Shown: positions 16,330 through 24,330, counted from the first letter of the stretch. The stretch: DNA of 29,476 nucleotides from Desulfobulbaceae bacterium (GCA_023230525.1 JALNXE010000056.1:1-29476), one strand, 5' to 3'. Made by a program: numbers and translations. Notes: a model not told the origin generated them from the sequence alone.

Positions 16330-18412
16330 TCTTTTTCAAATTCCTCAGCGCTGCCAGTTGTTGCGGGCTGATCATCACCGTTTCAGAAAGCCCGGCCTGG
16401 GCCGCATCAGGCAGCTGCGGTTTTGCCGGTACCGGCTTCTTTTCGCCCGGAGCCGGGGCCGCGGCTTTCCCGTTGCGGCCGGCCAGCAGAGCGGCCACAG
16501 CCTCGGCGCCCATGAGCACCGTCTTCTCCAGGCCAGCCTCCTCATCAGCGCGGGTTTTGCCAGGTTTTTCCCCGGCTGGCGCAGCTGGCCTGATGGTGGG
16601 CGGCACCTCATCATTAGCGGCAGCCGCCTGCGGCCCGCCGGCTGACTGGGTTTGCTGCCCCAGGAGCGTTGCCAGCTGATCCGCGCTGAGCAGCACGGTT
16701 TTTTCCATCTCCCCCTGCTGGGGCGGCGCAGGGGTCTGTTCCCCGTCGGCAGCGGGCACCGCCCCGGCAACTTCCGTCACCGGGGCTGCGGCCGGCAGCT
16801 CCGTCTCCCACCTCTGCCTGATGCCGAGCAGGATGCGGCGGATGGCGGCATCGCTGTCTTCGGCGGCCATGGCCATCACCGGCACCGTCTCAACGGCGAA
16901 CAGGCTCTGCTTGACCTCCCCGGCAAGGCTTGCCAGCCGGGCGCTGAAGGTTGCCGCCGAAAAATCGACAACTGGCCGCAAGGATTGCCGCAGCAGGGAC
17001 CAGCCCAGGGCCAGGGCCTGCTGCCAGAGGGCAAGCCAGGCGGCGGGAAGCTGTTGCGGGGCAGGCTGCCAGAAAATATTGGCAGGGGCAAACTCAGGGA
17101 ACGGCCCGGCGGCGGCGAGAAAATCCGGCTCCTCCCCCGGCTGCTGCCGTTCATAAAAACCGGCGAGAGCCCTGGCAATGTCGCCTGCGCCCAGTCTGCT
17201 GTTGGCCAGCAGCACATCAAACCACAGCAGGGCAAGTGACTGGATGCCAAGGGATTCCGGCACCTTCAGGAAAGCGGACTGCGGCGGGGTCAGGCCGATG
17301 GCCAGCGGCATGGCCCGGAAATTCCAGAAATAAGGCAGAGGTCCCTCATAATCGGCAAAGTCAACCCAGAACTGATCGAGGGTAAGCCGCAGGTCCGCCT
17401 GCTGCAGATGGGGCATGGCGGCAAAAGTGGCGCCGCTGACCTGGGCCAGCAGGGCAAGTTTCAGAGAGAGCAGCTCCAGGAAACGCCGGGCGTCCTGGAA
17501 AAACAGGGGCACGCCGCCCGCCTGCCGCCCGCCCAGGGCCTTGACACAGGCCGCCCGGCCCGGCAGACCCGCGGCCTCAAGCCGGGCTGCCAGCTCTGCC
17601 GCGGACGCCCCGGCCAACAGGGAGAGAAAATCTCCGGCCTGCAGCTGCCGGGCAGGGGTGACGATCATTCTGAACGGATAAAAGGCCAGGGGGATAATGC
17701 TGTCGGCCGCGGATCCCCCCGGCCCGAAGCACTCCCCGCTCTGCCCGCAGCCCCGGCAGGGAAAGCCGGTCACCGCAACATTATTTTTGAGGAGATAGGC
17801 AAATTCATTGATCAGGATCCGGTGGTTTTTCACCGGAGAAACGGCCGTATCCGGGGCGGCAAAGGCGAAAAAATCCGTCTGCCCGCTGGCGATCTGGCAG
17901 GAATGACAGAAAAGAAAACGCTGCAGGCCCGCGGAATAGGCCGGCAGCCCGGCGGCCAGCAGCACCTCATCCGCCGTGCAGAGTTCCAGCCACTTGCCGC
18001 AGCGGGGACAGGGCGGATGAAAATAACGTTGCCGGTGCCGGCAATAAAACAGCGAGCGCCACAGCGGCATGGCAGCGCCGCCGGGGGCCGAGGCAGACAG
18101 CACGGCGGCTTGTCCCGCCTGTTGCCACAGCACGTCAATATCCAGGTTGCTGAAGGGCACCCGGGTTTCCGCAAAGGTGTACCGGTCCTTGGGCATCAGC
18201 AGAAAGACATCCTTGACCGCCTGTGGTGAACCGTCGGTGAAAGAGGCGGGAATAAGGCGGGCCAGGGGCGAAGAGGCATCAACACACGGGAAGTCAGGCG
18301 GGGTGGCGGAAACGGAGGAGTCCGCGCCAGGCGCAGCAACCTTCAGGTAAATCTTGGAGGATTCCGGATCAAGCCAGGGGAGCAGAGATTCGGTTGCCAA
18401 AATTTGATCCAC
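16319..18412 (-). CDS. Operon-leading protein with zinc-ribbon-like cysteines and three C-terminal Thr-Val motifs, function unknown
   Basis: I do not recognise this 697-aa protein. Cysteines are arranged as probable zinc-binding sites: C124, CPRC (135-138), C145, CHSC (169-172) and CRGCGQSGEC (219-228). The middle is rich in aromatic and alanine residues, with no membrane segment or signal peptide. After about 540 it becomes a low-complexity Ala/Pro linker carrying three related 15-residue motifs at 570, 629 and 676 (EKTVLLSADQLATLL, EKTVLMGAEAVAALL, SETVMISPQQLAALR). Such Thr-Val motifs recall the phospho-threonine peptides bound by FHA domains, e.g. the ETTSVF motif of GarA/OdhI. The start is GTG with AAAGGA 7 bases upstream, downstream of a plausible promoter, making this the first gene of the T6SS operon. 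Confidence 0.55.
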   Translation of the reverse strand: MDQILATESLLPWLDPESSKIYLKVAAPGADSSVSATPPDFPCVDASSPLARLIPASFTDGSPQAVKDVFLLMPKDRYTFAETRVPFSNLDIDVLWQQAGQAAVLSASAPGGAAMPLWRSLFYCRHRQRYFHPPCPRCGKWLELCTADEVLLAAGLPAYSAGLQRFLFCHSCQIASGQTDFFAFAAPDTAVSPVKNHRILINEFAYLLKNNVAVTGFPCRGCGQSGECFGPGGSAADSIIPLAFYPFRMIVTPARQLQAGDFLSLLAGASAAELAARLEAAGLPGRAACVKALGGRQAGGVPLFFQDARRFLELLSLKLALLAQVSGATFAAMPHLQQADLRLTLDQFWVDFADYEGPLPYFWNFRAMPLAIGLTPPQSAFLKVPESLGIQSLALLWFDVLLANSRLGAGDIARALAGFYERQQPGEEPDFLAAAGPFPEFAPANIFWQPAPQQLPAAWLALWQQALALGWSLLRQSLRPVVDFSAATFSARLASLAGEVKQSLFAVETVPVMAMAAEDSDAAIRRILLGIRQRWETELPAAAPVTEVAGAVPAADGEQTPAPPQQGEMEKTVLLSADQLATLLGQQTQSAGGPQAAAANDEVPPTIRPAAPAGEKPGKTRADEEAGLEKTVLMGAEAVAALLAGRNGKAAAPAPGEKKPVPAKPQLPDAAQAGLSETVMISPQQLAALRNLKKNDK

Positions 18413-18474
18413 GCAGACATCCTTTTATGGGTGAACGGGAATTCAGTCAAATGCATTTGCTCAGTATTAGAAAC

Positions 18475-18503
18475 ACTTTAGGTAATATTTCTTTTAATTT
18501 CAA
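18475..18503 (-). promoter_or_regulatory. Candidate sigma-70-type promoter of the T6SS operon
   Basis: On the minus strand TTGAAA (complement of 18498-18503; 5 of 6 to TTGACA) is followed after 17 bp by TAAAGT (complement of 18475-18480; 4 of 6 to TATAAT), in an AT-rich stretch about 60 bp upstream of the GTG of the first operon gene. No -24/-12 sigma-54 element was found in this region. A GGGATATCCC palindrome lies further upstream near 18538-18547. Confidence 0.4.
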
Positions 18504-18614
18504 CTTCTTTTAACAGAAACTTTCCCGCCGGCCGCCGGGATATCCCTGCGGGTATTTGTCCGCATCGGCAGACCAAAAAGAGTGCCCTGGAATTGCCGTC
18601 CCAAAAAAATGATT

Positions 18615-18644
18615 TTGCCTTTTTCCATTTTTATAACATATAAT
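18615..18644 (+). promoter_or_regulatory. Candidate promoter of the cytochrome c gene
   Basis: A perfect TATAAT (18639-18644) follows TTGCCT (18615-18620; 4 of 6 to consensus) after 18 bp. It would give a leader of about 107 bases before the ATG at 18758. Confidence 0.45.
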
Positions 18645-18757
18645 GCGGGCAGCAATTTCTCTCAGGCTCGCACCTCGGGAAGGCCGCAAATCCGTCCCGT
18701 TTCCCCTCTTTCATCTTGCTGGAGAAAACCTTTTCACCACTCAAAAAGGAGTCCAAA

Positions 18758-19072
18758 ATGAAAAAAACCGTTACACTGCTTGCCGCATCATGTGCCCTCA
18801 TGCTCTTTGCGCTGCCGGTCCAGGCCGAAGAGGCCTCGGTGGCACTCGGCCACACCCTGTTCAATGATGCAGGGCTGGGCGCATCAAAAAATGACAAAAG
18901 CTGCAATACCTGCCATGCCAATGGCAAGGGAATGGAAAAGGCAGGCGCCAAAGCCGATCTGGCCGCTCAGATCAACAAGTGCATCCGCGGCCCCCTGGAG
19001 GGTCAAGGCATCAGCGAAGACAGCGTTGCCATGCAGTCCCTCATGCTGTACATTAAGTCGCTGGCAAAATAG
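18758..19072 (+). CDS. Small periplasmic monoheme cytochrome c
   Basis: The 104-aa precursor has a classic Sec signal peptide (KK start, hydrophobic core, cleavage probably after VQA at residue 23) and one heme-attachment motif CNTCH (49-53), so it is a periplasmic class I c-type cytochrome of about 80 residues that carries electrons. The C-terminal SVAMQSLMLYIKSLA resembles the helix that supplies the axial Met in short cytochromes (M92 is the likely ligand). A free cysteine at 75 (INKCIRGPL) recalls SoxA/TsdA-type domains, but the partner is unknown. AAGGAG lies 7 bases before the ATG at 18758; an upstream in-frame start at 18716 lacks this and would spoil the signal peptide. A strong terminator follows. 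Confidence 0.88.
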   Translation: MKKTVTLLAASCALMLFALPVQAEEASVALGHTLFNDAGLGASKNDKSCNTCHANGKGMEKAGAKADLAAQINKCIRGPLEGQGISEDSVAMQSLMLYIKSLAK

Positions 19073-19093
19073 CAGACAAAGCCACCAGGAACA

Positions 19094-19139
19094 CGGCTGT
19101 AAAAAGGAACGTTTTTGCAGCCGTTTTTTTATTTTTTTT
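19094..19139 (+). terminator. Intrinsic terminator of the cytochrome gene
   Basis: CGGCTGTAAAAA pairs with TTTTTGCAGCCG across a short GGAACG loop, with one T-G pair in the stem, and is followed by two runs of T (19124-19130 and 19132-19139). The end touches the ribosome binding site of the SapC gene, so SapC expression would come from read-through or a separate start. Confidence 0.9.
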
Positions 19140-19149
19140 GGAGACAGAC

Positions 19150-19878
19150 ATGACCCAGATGCTCATCTATGAGAAAATCGTGGTTCTTGACATCAAGAAA
19201 CACAAAAATACCCGAGTCGCACCGGTGACTGATTTTTCCTTTGCCGCCTCAGCCAATTCCATCCCCCTTGCCGGGGTGGAATTCATCGAGGCGGCCAAGG
19301 AATATCCCATTGCCTTTATCAAGAACACCCAGGGGGAATACCTCCCCACCATCATTTTAGGGCTGCAGAATAGCCAGAACCTTTTTGTCTCGCCGGACGG
19401 CAAATGGAATGCCCATTACATTCCCGCCTACATCCGGCGCTATCCTTTCGTGCCGTCCACCACCAATGAGGCGGGCAAACTGAACATCTGCATCGACGAA
19501 GCATACCCGGGAATTAATGGGGAGAACGGGGTTCCCATCTTCAATGCAGACGGAACTCCGGCGCCGCTGCTGGAAAAATCGGTGCAGCTGATCCAGGATT
19601 ATCATCTGCAGATGCAGAATACCAATTCCTTTACCTCCCGGCTGGCGGCAAGCGGCGTGCTGCAGGAAATGAAGGCCGAATTCGGCGCCAGGGACGGCAG
19701 CAGGAAATTCAGACTGAGCGGAATCTTTGTGGTGAACGAGAAAAAGCTGCTGGGCCTCGAGGATGCCCAGGTGCTTGATTTTTTCAGAAAGGGCGAATTC
19801 GCCTGGATTTACAGCCATCTGACCTCGCTGTCCAACTTCCCGCGCATGCTGGACAGATTCTTTGCCCAGCCGCAATAG
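19150..19878 (+). CDS. SapC-family protein
   Basis: The 242-aa protein matches the SapC family in layout: an N-terminal segment with PVTDFSFAASANSIPLAGVEFIEAAKEYPIAFI, then LPTIILGLQNSQNLFVSPDGKWNAHYIPAYIRRYPF, ICIDE, and a C-terminal LSGIFVVNEKKLLGLEDAQVLDFFRKGEFAWIYSHLTSLSNFPRM. The family is named after a Campylobacter fetus gene linked to the S-layer, but its biochemical function is not established. There is no signal peptide or membrane segment, so it appears cytoplasmic. I start at the ATG at 19150, which has GGAG 6 bases upstream; a TTG start at 19138 would overlap the terminator. It converges on the M4 peptidase gene 45 bp away. Confidence 0.85.
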   Translation: MTQMLIYEKIVVLDIKKHKNTRVAPVTDFSFAASANSIPLAGVEFIEAAKEYPIAFIKNTQGEYLPTIILGLQNSQNLFVSPDGKWNAHYIPAYIRRYPFVPSTTNEAGKLNICIDEAYPGINGENGVPIFNADGTPAPLLEKSVQLIQDYHLQMQNTNSFTSRLAASGVLQEMKAEFGARDGSRKFRLSGIFVVNEKKLLGLEDAQVLDFFRKGEFAWIYSHLTSLSNFPRMLDRFFAQPQ

Positions 19879-19912
19879 GAGGCAGATCGGCCGAGCCAAA
19901 AGAGCTGCCTCC
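19878..19912. terminator. Possible bidirectional terminator between SapC and M4 peptidase genes
   Basis: GGAGGCAG (19878-19885) and CTGCCTCC (19905-19912) are perfect 8-bp arms around 19 bases, lying in the 45-bp gap between two convergent genes. There is no strong T-run on either side, so efficiency is doubtful. Confidence 0.35.
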
Positions 19913-19923
19913 CTTACCTCCCG

Positions 19924-22188
19924 TCAGTTGTACAGGATCTCCATTTTCCACCCATGCAGGATGCCGGTATCCTGAGCGGCCAGATCACTCACCTTTAACG
20001 TCCAGTCGCCCTGCAGCTCCGCGCCGATCAGCTGACGCAGCACGTCATCAGTGCGCGAGCTGTAGGTTTTTTTCAGGTCATGGCGGCTCGCGCCTGCCCG
20101 GTCATGCAGCACCATTTCCCGGCCGGAGGGGCCAATAAAGATGAGCTGCAGATCGCCTACCCAGGTATGGGTGATATCAACGGTCACATCAACATGAAGA
20201 ATGGTGCCGGCCTCAGCAACCTGGATGGTGCCGGCCACCCCCTGGGGGCTGTTGTCCGGGATCGGCAGCTCAGGCCCAAGCCCCCTGGCCAGGCTTTTCC
20301 GGGCAAGCTTTTCCACTGCCATGGTCAGGCCCCAGCCGGCCAGGGTTCCCTGGTCGGACCGGGCAAGATCGGCCACGATCAGCTGCCATTCCCCCTGCAC
20401 CATATCCCCGGCAAACCTCACCAGAGCAGGGGTGTTGTCAAGGCGGTATTCCGCAATGATGTCATCCTCCTCCCCGCCGGTGCGGTCGTGCAGCACCACC
20501 TCCTCGCCGCCGGGGGACACCAGCCGCACCCGCAGGTCGTTGATGTAGGAGTGGTTGATCATCACCACCACCGTTAACTCCCGCAGGATCCCCTCTTCCT
20601 CGATAAGAATGGCGCTGCTGACTCCCTGGGGCTTATTGTCCGGGATGGCAAGCGACGGGCTGACCTCCTTGCTGATCACGGCGAACTGGCTTGCCGGCTC
20701 CCCCACCCCGACCGCGGCCCAGGCATTCTTGACGGCGGCATATTCCCTGCCCTGGTCGCCGTACAGCTGGCGGCAGGCATTCAGCGCGGCAAAGCGCGCC
20801 TGCTCAAAGGTCCAGCGGCTCAAGGTGGAGCTGCGCATATACTCGGTCAGACCGAGAAAATAGATCTGCTCCGCCTTGTCCCGGCCGAGGCCCTCCACCG
20901 TGATGCCGTGGTGGGTGCCGCCGGCAACGGTGAGATGGGCCGCCTTGCAGGGAATACCGCAGTTATAGTGAAGCCAGCCCAGGTCATTTTTTCCCCCATC
21001 AGGCAGCTCGCCGGGCCGCAGATGCATGAAGGAATCCATGTGGTCCGGCAGACCGAAGCGGGAGGGATCTGCCAGGTCGCGCAGGGCGTCGCCGCTGCGG
21101 TACGGGGTATAGACTCCCTCACCCATCTGCCAGTCGACAATCTCCCCGTCGTTGGCTATCATCACCCCGAAAAAATCGGCAAAGGCCTCATCCAGAGCAC
21201 CCGACTGTTCGGCATAGACAAAGCGCGCGGTACAGGAGGTGATGGCATGGGTGAATTCATGGCCGACGATGTCCAGGGCATAGGCCAGGGGCAGCCACTG
21301 ACTGCCGTCACCGTCGCCGTAGACCATCTGCTTGCGGGAGCTGTTCCAGTAGGCGTTGTTGTAGGACTGGCCGAAATGCACCGTGGCCACCAAGGGCGAG
21401 CCCTGATTGTCATAGCTGTCCCGGCCGAAGGTTTTCCGGTAATAGTCATAGACCTCCCTGGCGTTGTTATGGGCCGCCTGCACCACCTCATCGGCGGAGG
21501 TCAGCTCATCCTGAATGACCAGGGTGCCGGGCAGGTTCTGCTGATTCTTTGCCGTGTAGGTCTTGCGCGCCATGATGGCTCTGCTTTCAGAAAAACGGTA
21601 GAGGATGCCGCCGTCATGGGCATCGATGAAATAATAGCGGGCGCCATGCTCATGCGGGAGCAGGATTGCCACCTGCCAGGCCAGATGCACCGTTGCGTCC
21701 GAATGCCGGTAGAGACAGAGCCCACACTGCTGCTTCTCCCCCTCCTCCCCGATATCCGCCATGGCGGCATGCACGGCATTCACCTCGCTGAAGCGCGGCT
21801 GGAAATCCACATCCGCCTCGGCCAGCCGGTTATCCTTGTAGGCAATCACCTCCCCGTCCCCGTTGATATGCACCTGCACCGAACCTTCATGCACCGGCAC
21901 CTCCCGGATAAACTGGGCCAGACAGACATGGACATGGCCCTGGCTGTCACGTTCAATGGATGACACCGCCAGCCGCTCGGCAACATCAGCTGCCAGGTCA
22001 AAAAGTTCCCGGTTATCCGCCATAAAGGCTTGGGCAATGGTCTCCGGGTCATCCCCTGAGGGGGCGGAGAGGCGGCCCATGATAAACTTGGCTATTTTGC
22101 CGCTGTCGCTCCAGAAAATTCTGTTTTCCGCCCCGCCGGTCAGCAGCCGCCCGGATGCCTCTTCCTGTTTTTTCGTTAGTTGCATCAT
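19924..22188 (-). CDS. Thermolysin-type (M4) metallopeptidase with two C-terminal P domains, no visible signal peptide
   Basis: This 754-aa protein has an FTP/PepSY-type propeptide (about 25-200), a complete M4 catalytic domain (about 207-505) and two P/proprotein-convertase-like beta domains (about 511-630 and 640-754, each with IPDN-PQGV, a gDL-type strand and a final W). Catalytic residues are all present: HEFTH at 310-314, the third zinc ligand E334 in GALDEAFAD (24 residues after H310, the thermolysin spacing), and H407 in WLHYNCGI as transition-state histidine. The N-terminus MMQLTKKQEEASGRLL is charged and lacks a hydrophobic core, so no Sec or Tat signal is visible; an AAAGGAG ribosome binding site just upstream fixes this start region. 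An active extracellular protease would need another exit route. Confidence 0.92.
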   Translation of the reverse strand: MMQLTKKQEEASGRLLTGGAENRIFWSDSGKIAKFIMGRLSAPSGDDPETIAQAFMADNRELFDLAADVAERLAVSSIERDSQGHVHVCLAQFIREVPVHEGSVQVHINGDGEVIAYKDNRLAEADVDFQPRFSEVNAVHAAMADIGEEGEKQQCGLCLYRHSDATVHLAWQVAILLPHEHGARYYFIDAHDGGILYRFSESRAIMARKTYTAKNQQNLPGTLVIQDELTSADEVVQAAHNNAREVYDYYRKTFGRDSYDNQGSPLVATVHFGQSYNNAYWNSSRKQMVYGDGDGSQWLPLAYALDIVGHEFTHAITSCTARFVYAEQSGALDEAFADFFGVMIANDGEIVDWQMGEGVYTPYRSGDALRDLADPSRFGLPDHMDSFMHLRPGELPDGGKNDLGWLHYNCGIPCKAAHLTVAGGTHHGITVEGLGRDKAEQIYFLGLTEYMRSSTLSRWTFEQARFAALNACRQLYGDQGREYAAVKNAWAAVGVGEPASQFAVISKEVSPSLAIPDNKPQGVSSAILIEEEGILRELTVVVMINHSYINDLRVRLVSPGGEEVVLHDRTGGEEDDIIAEYRLDNTPALVRFAGDMVQGEWQLIVADLARSDQGTLAGWGLTMAVEKLARKSLARGLGPELPIPDNSPQGVAGTIQVAEAGTILHVDVTVDITHTWVGDLQLIFIGPSGREMVLHDRAGASRHDLKKTYSSRTDDVLRQLIGAELQGDWTLKVSDLAAQDTGILHGWKMEILYN

Positions 22189-22256
22189 GTGACTCCTTTT
22201 GTGATTTCAACTGATCAGCATTTACCGCTGCGGAAAGAACCGGTCAGCCGGCGCCA

Positions 22257-23639
22257 TCACGGCTTCTTATCCACAAAAAGCCGGATTGACCGGAGCACCA
22301 GTCTTTCGGAAAAACCGGAGACAAATGCCGCAAGCAGCAGAAAATAATTTGTTTTTCCCAAACTTTCAAAAATTACTTTATTAAACAGCTGGGCCCCGAC
22401 CCCTGATTTGATTATCATCACGATGAGCAGAGCAGAAACCATACCCATGAGAATGCGCAGCAGGGTGACCCGGATGGTGTGGGCCATCTCCGGCACTCTT
22501 GTAGACCTGGTGGCGGACGGGGCGGAAAGAATAGCGCTCACCGTCCCGCCGAGCAGTCCGAAAAACATCACGGCAACAAACATCCAGTTATCGGATAAAG
22601 CAAGTTCCGTGGTGGAGGAAAAGACCCTCTTGATCTGGTTGAAAGAGTAAGAGATGAAAGCGACCTGCAGGAGGAGGATCAGGGCCAGATTGACAATATG
22701 GGTCCGCAACAGGCCGTCTTTATAAGCCTGATTCATGTAATGTTCATCAATGATCAGGGCGGCCTGAAAAACATTCTCCGCGGTTAAGGCAGCCCCGCAC
22801 TCCACCTCGCCCAGCAGATCGCGCACCGTGTCCTTGCGCCAGCCGGTCAATTTTTCCGATTCATTGAGCAGGACAATGGCCTTACTCTGGAGCTGCCCCT
22901 GCTCCATTGACAATATCTCCATGCGCTGGGCGGCAAACAGATACTTCCAGCCTTTGTCGATATCACCTTGGCCATCAAGAGCTTGTCTCGCCTGGTGCAG
23001 CGCCTGCCTTGCCTCCTCAAGGCAGGTCACGCAGCAAGTCTGCCGCGCACGAAAAACCTTTTCCCGGCAATTGAGTTCCAGGGCATAGGAATCGATGGTG
23101 GCCGACAATCTCCGCCAGCGCTGCATGGAGGTTGTTCTGGTAAAGATCAGGCCGGCGGTTTTGCCCCAGCGGGCAAAGGTGGGCAGGTATATATCAATAT
23201 CATCCTTCTTATCGTACAACCCGGCCACCAACTCTTTTTCTTCAGCATGGCTCAGCCGGTGGATTGCCTCCGGGGGGGTGAGCCACTCCAGCTTTTTTAT
23301 CTCCTCCGAGGGAGTAAACCGGCAGCCCTCCGTGGCGCGCATTTTCCAGAAAAAAACCGCTTTCGGGGCATTGCCGTGATAATAGGAGCTGGTGCCGGCA
23401 AAACCGGTGATCATCCCCTGGCAGCCGGTCTCTTCACTGACTTCCCGCAGGGCCGTCTCTTCAAGAGATTCACCCTCTTCCTGCTTCCCCTTTGGCAAGG
23501 CCCATTCTTCGCCATAGCGATTGCGCAGGATAACGGCAATCCTGATCCCCTGCGGGGTCTGTTTTTCCACGATCCCGCCTGCGGCAATAATAAGTTTTGC
23601 ACAGGCAAGTGCAGCTTCAACAGATGTCATGGCCTTCAC
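22257..23639 (-). CDS. NUDIX hydrolase fused to a helical region and a C-terminal membrane domain
   Basis: Residues about 13-150 form a NUDIX domain with an intact box GKQEEGESLEETALREVSEETG (GX5EX7REUXEEXGU, last position Cys), which hydrolyses nucleoside diphosphates linked to another group. A central part (about 165-310) is helical and contains a CCVTC motif near 206. The C-terminal 140 residues hold four membrane segments: NLALILLLQVAFISY, MFVAVMFFGLLGGTVSAIL, LLRILMGMVSALLIVMII and FLLLAAFVSGFSERLVLRS. The GFSER-type ending recalls membrane modules attached to other bacterial effector or sensor proteins. NUDIX enzymes are normally single soluble domains, so this fusion is uncommon. The start is GTG at 23639 or ATG at 23630; neither has a strong ribosome binding site. 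The substrate cannot be told from sequence. Confidence 0.85.
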   Translation of the reverse strand: MKAMTSVEAALACAKLIIAAGGIVEKQTPQGIRIAVILRNRYGEEWALPKGKQEEGESLEETALREVSEETGCQGMITGFAGTSSYYHGNAPKAVFFWKMRATEGCRFTPSEEIKKLEWLTPPEAIHRLSHAEEKELVAGLYDKKDDIDIYLPTFARWGKTAGLIFTRTTSMQRWRRLSATIDSYALELNCREKVFRARQTCCVTCLEEARQALHQARQALDGQGDIDKGWKYLFAAQRMEILSMEQGQLQSKAIVLLNESEKLTGWRKDTVRDLLGEVECGAALTAENVFQAALIIDEHYMNQAYKDGLLRTHIVNLALILLLQVAFISYSFNQIKRVFSSTTELALSDNWMFVAVMFFGLLGGTVSAILSAPSATRSTRVPEMAHTIRVTLLRILMGMVSALLIVMIIKSGVGAQLFNKVIFESLGKTNYFLLLAAFVSGFSERLVLRSIRLFVDKKP

Positions 23640-23796
23640 GCTCTCGCTTTAATCCTGTTATGAATGAAGACTATCCCGGCCTGGCAGCGGCCAGCGGGTG
23701 GTTAATCCCTTGGCATAAGATCCCTCGCCGTCAAAGGGGCGGAGATGGTGGTCCGGGAAAAAATGCAAGGGGTCTTCGAGGACTGCCCGGGAGCAG

Positions 23797-24054
23797 CTAA
23801 CAGAGCATGCTCCACCCCTTTACCGGCGTTTCCTCGATTTCCGGAATATCGCCGTACTTTTCCCGGTAGCTTTTCAAGCCATCGGCCAGGACTTGCAGCA
23901 GGGCCGCTGCGTAAACCGGACTGGTTATGATGCGGGTATGGCAGATGACATCATTATTTTCCTGAAAATACTGCCCACAATCAATAACAAACTCAAAGGC
24001 GTTATGCCCGATATCAAAATAATTCGCGTACCTGCCTTCAATTGTTTTGCTCAC
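23797..24054 (-). CDS. DUF3467 family protein
   Basis: The 85-aa protein matches DUF3467, small bacterial proteins of unknown function: GRYANYFDIGHNAFEFVIDCGQYF, then VICHTRIITSPVYAAALLQVLADGLKSYREKYGDIP, both near-diagnostic. Length is typical. The start is a GTG with AAGGCGG about 6 bases upstream. No signal peptide or membrane segment. The nearest gene downstream is the NUDIX fusion, 157 bp away, with nothing recognisable in between. In other genomes such genes are often stand-alone, and no role can be read from the context. Confidence 0.85.
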   Translation of the reverse strand: MSKTIEGRYANYFDIGHNAFEFVIDCGQYFQENNDVICHTRIITSPVYAAALLQVLADGLKSYREKYGDIPEIEETPVKGWSMLC

Positions 24055-24128
24055 AGTGGCCCGCCTTTTTTAAGTTTGCGGAAATTTTTCCGGTTGGATG
24101 AAACATAAACGCCATTAACAGCGATTTT

Positions 24129-24156
24129 AAGCTAATCAAAATAAGCTAATCAAAAT
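24129..24156. repeat. Perfect 14-bp tandem duplication
   Basis: AAGCTAATCAAAAT occurs twice back to back (24129-24142, 24143-24156). It loosely resembles the AAGCTGATAAG-type octamers after tssC and tssG (coding strand) but has a different period, so a shared origin is only a guess. Confidence 0.85.
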
Positions 24157-24330
24157 CCGCGCCACCGGATAGACAAATAAATAAACCAAACAAAACAGCA
24201 TGTTAGTGAAAATGATTGACGCCGCTCAAAAACATTTCCCGGCAAACCTGTAACAGGTAGCCGGACAAGGGACTGATTGGCAAGGCAAAGCAGGGGGGAA
24301 AGGCCGGGATTTTCAGCTTTCCGGCTGGGG

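Larger units (their letters stand above)
18413..18757. other. 345-bp divergent intergenic region
   Basis: This stretch separates the leftward T6SS operon from the rightward cytochrome gene. It holds one candidate promoter for each direction, the palindrome near 18538-18547, a GC-rich CCGGCCG patch and AT-rich blocks. No small gene with a ribosome binding site was found in it. Confidence 0.6.

Noticed and set aside
17408..18229. Plus-strand open frame (273 codons) opposite the 697-aa gene
   Set aside because: The minus-strand frame has promoter, ribosome binding site, structured cysteine pattern and operon overlap; the plus-strand product looks like random Gly/Arg-rich sequence.
18413..18757. 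Sigma-54 (-24/-12) promoter for the T6SS operon
   Set aside because: I looked for GG-N10-GC elements on both strands in this region because a sigma-54 activator lies nearby. Partial GGCAC-like matches had the wrong spacing.
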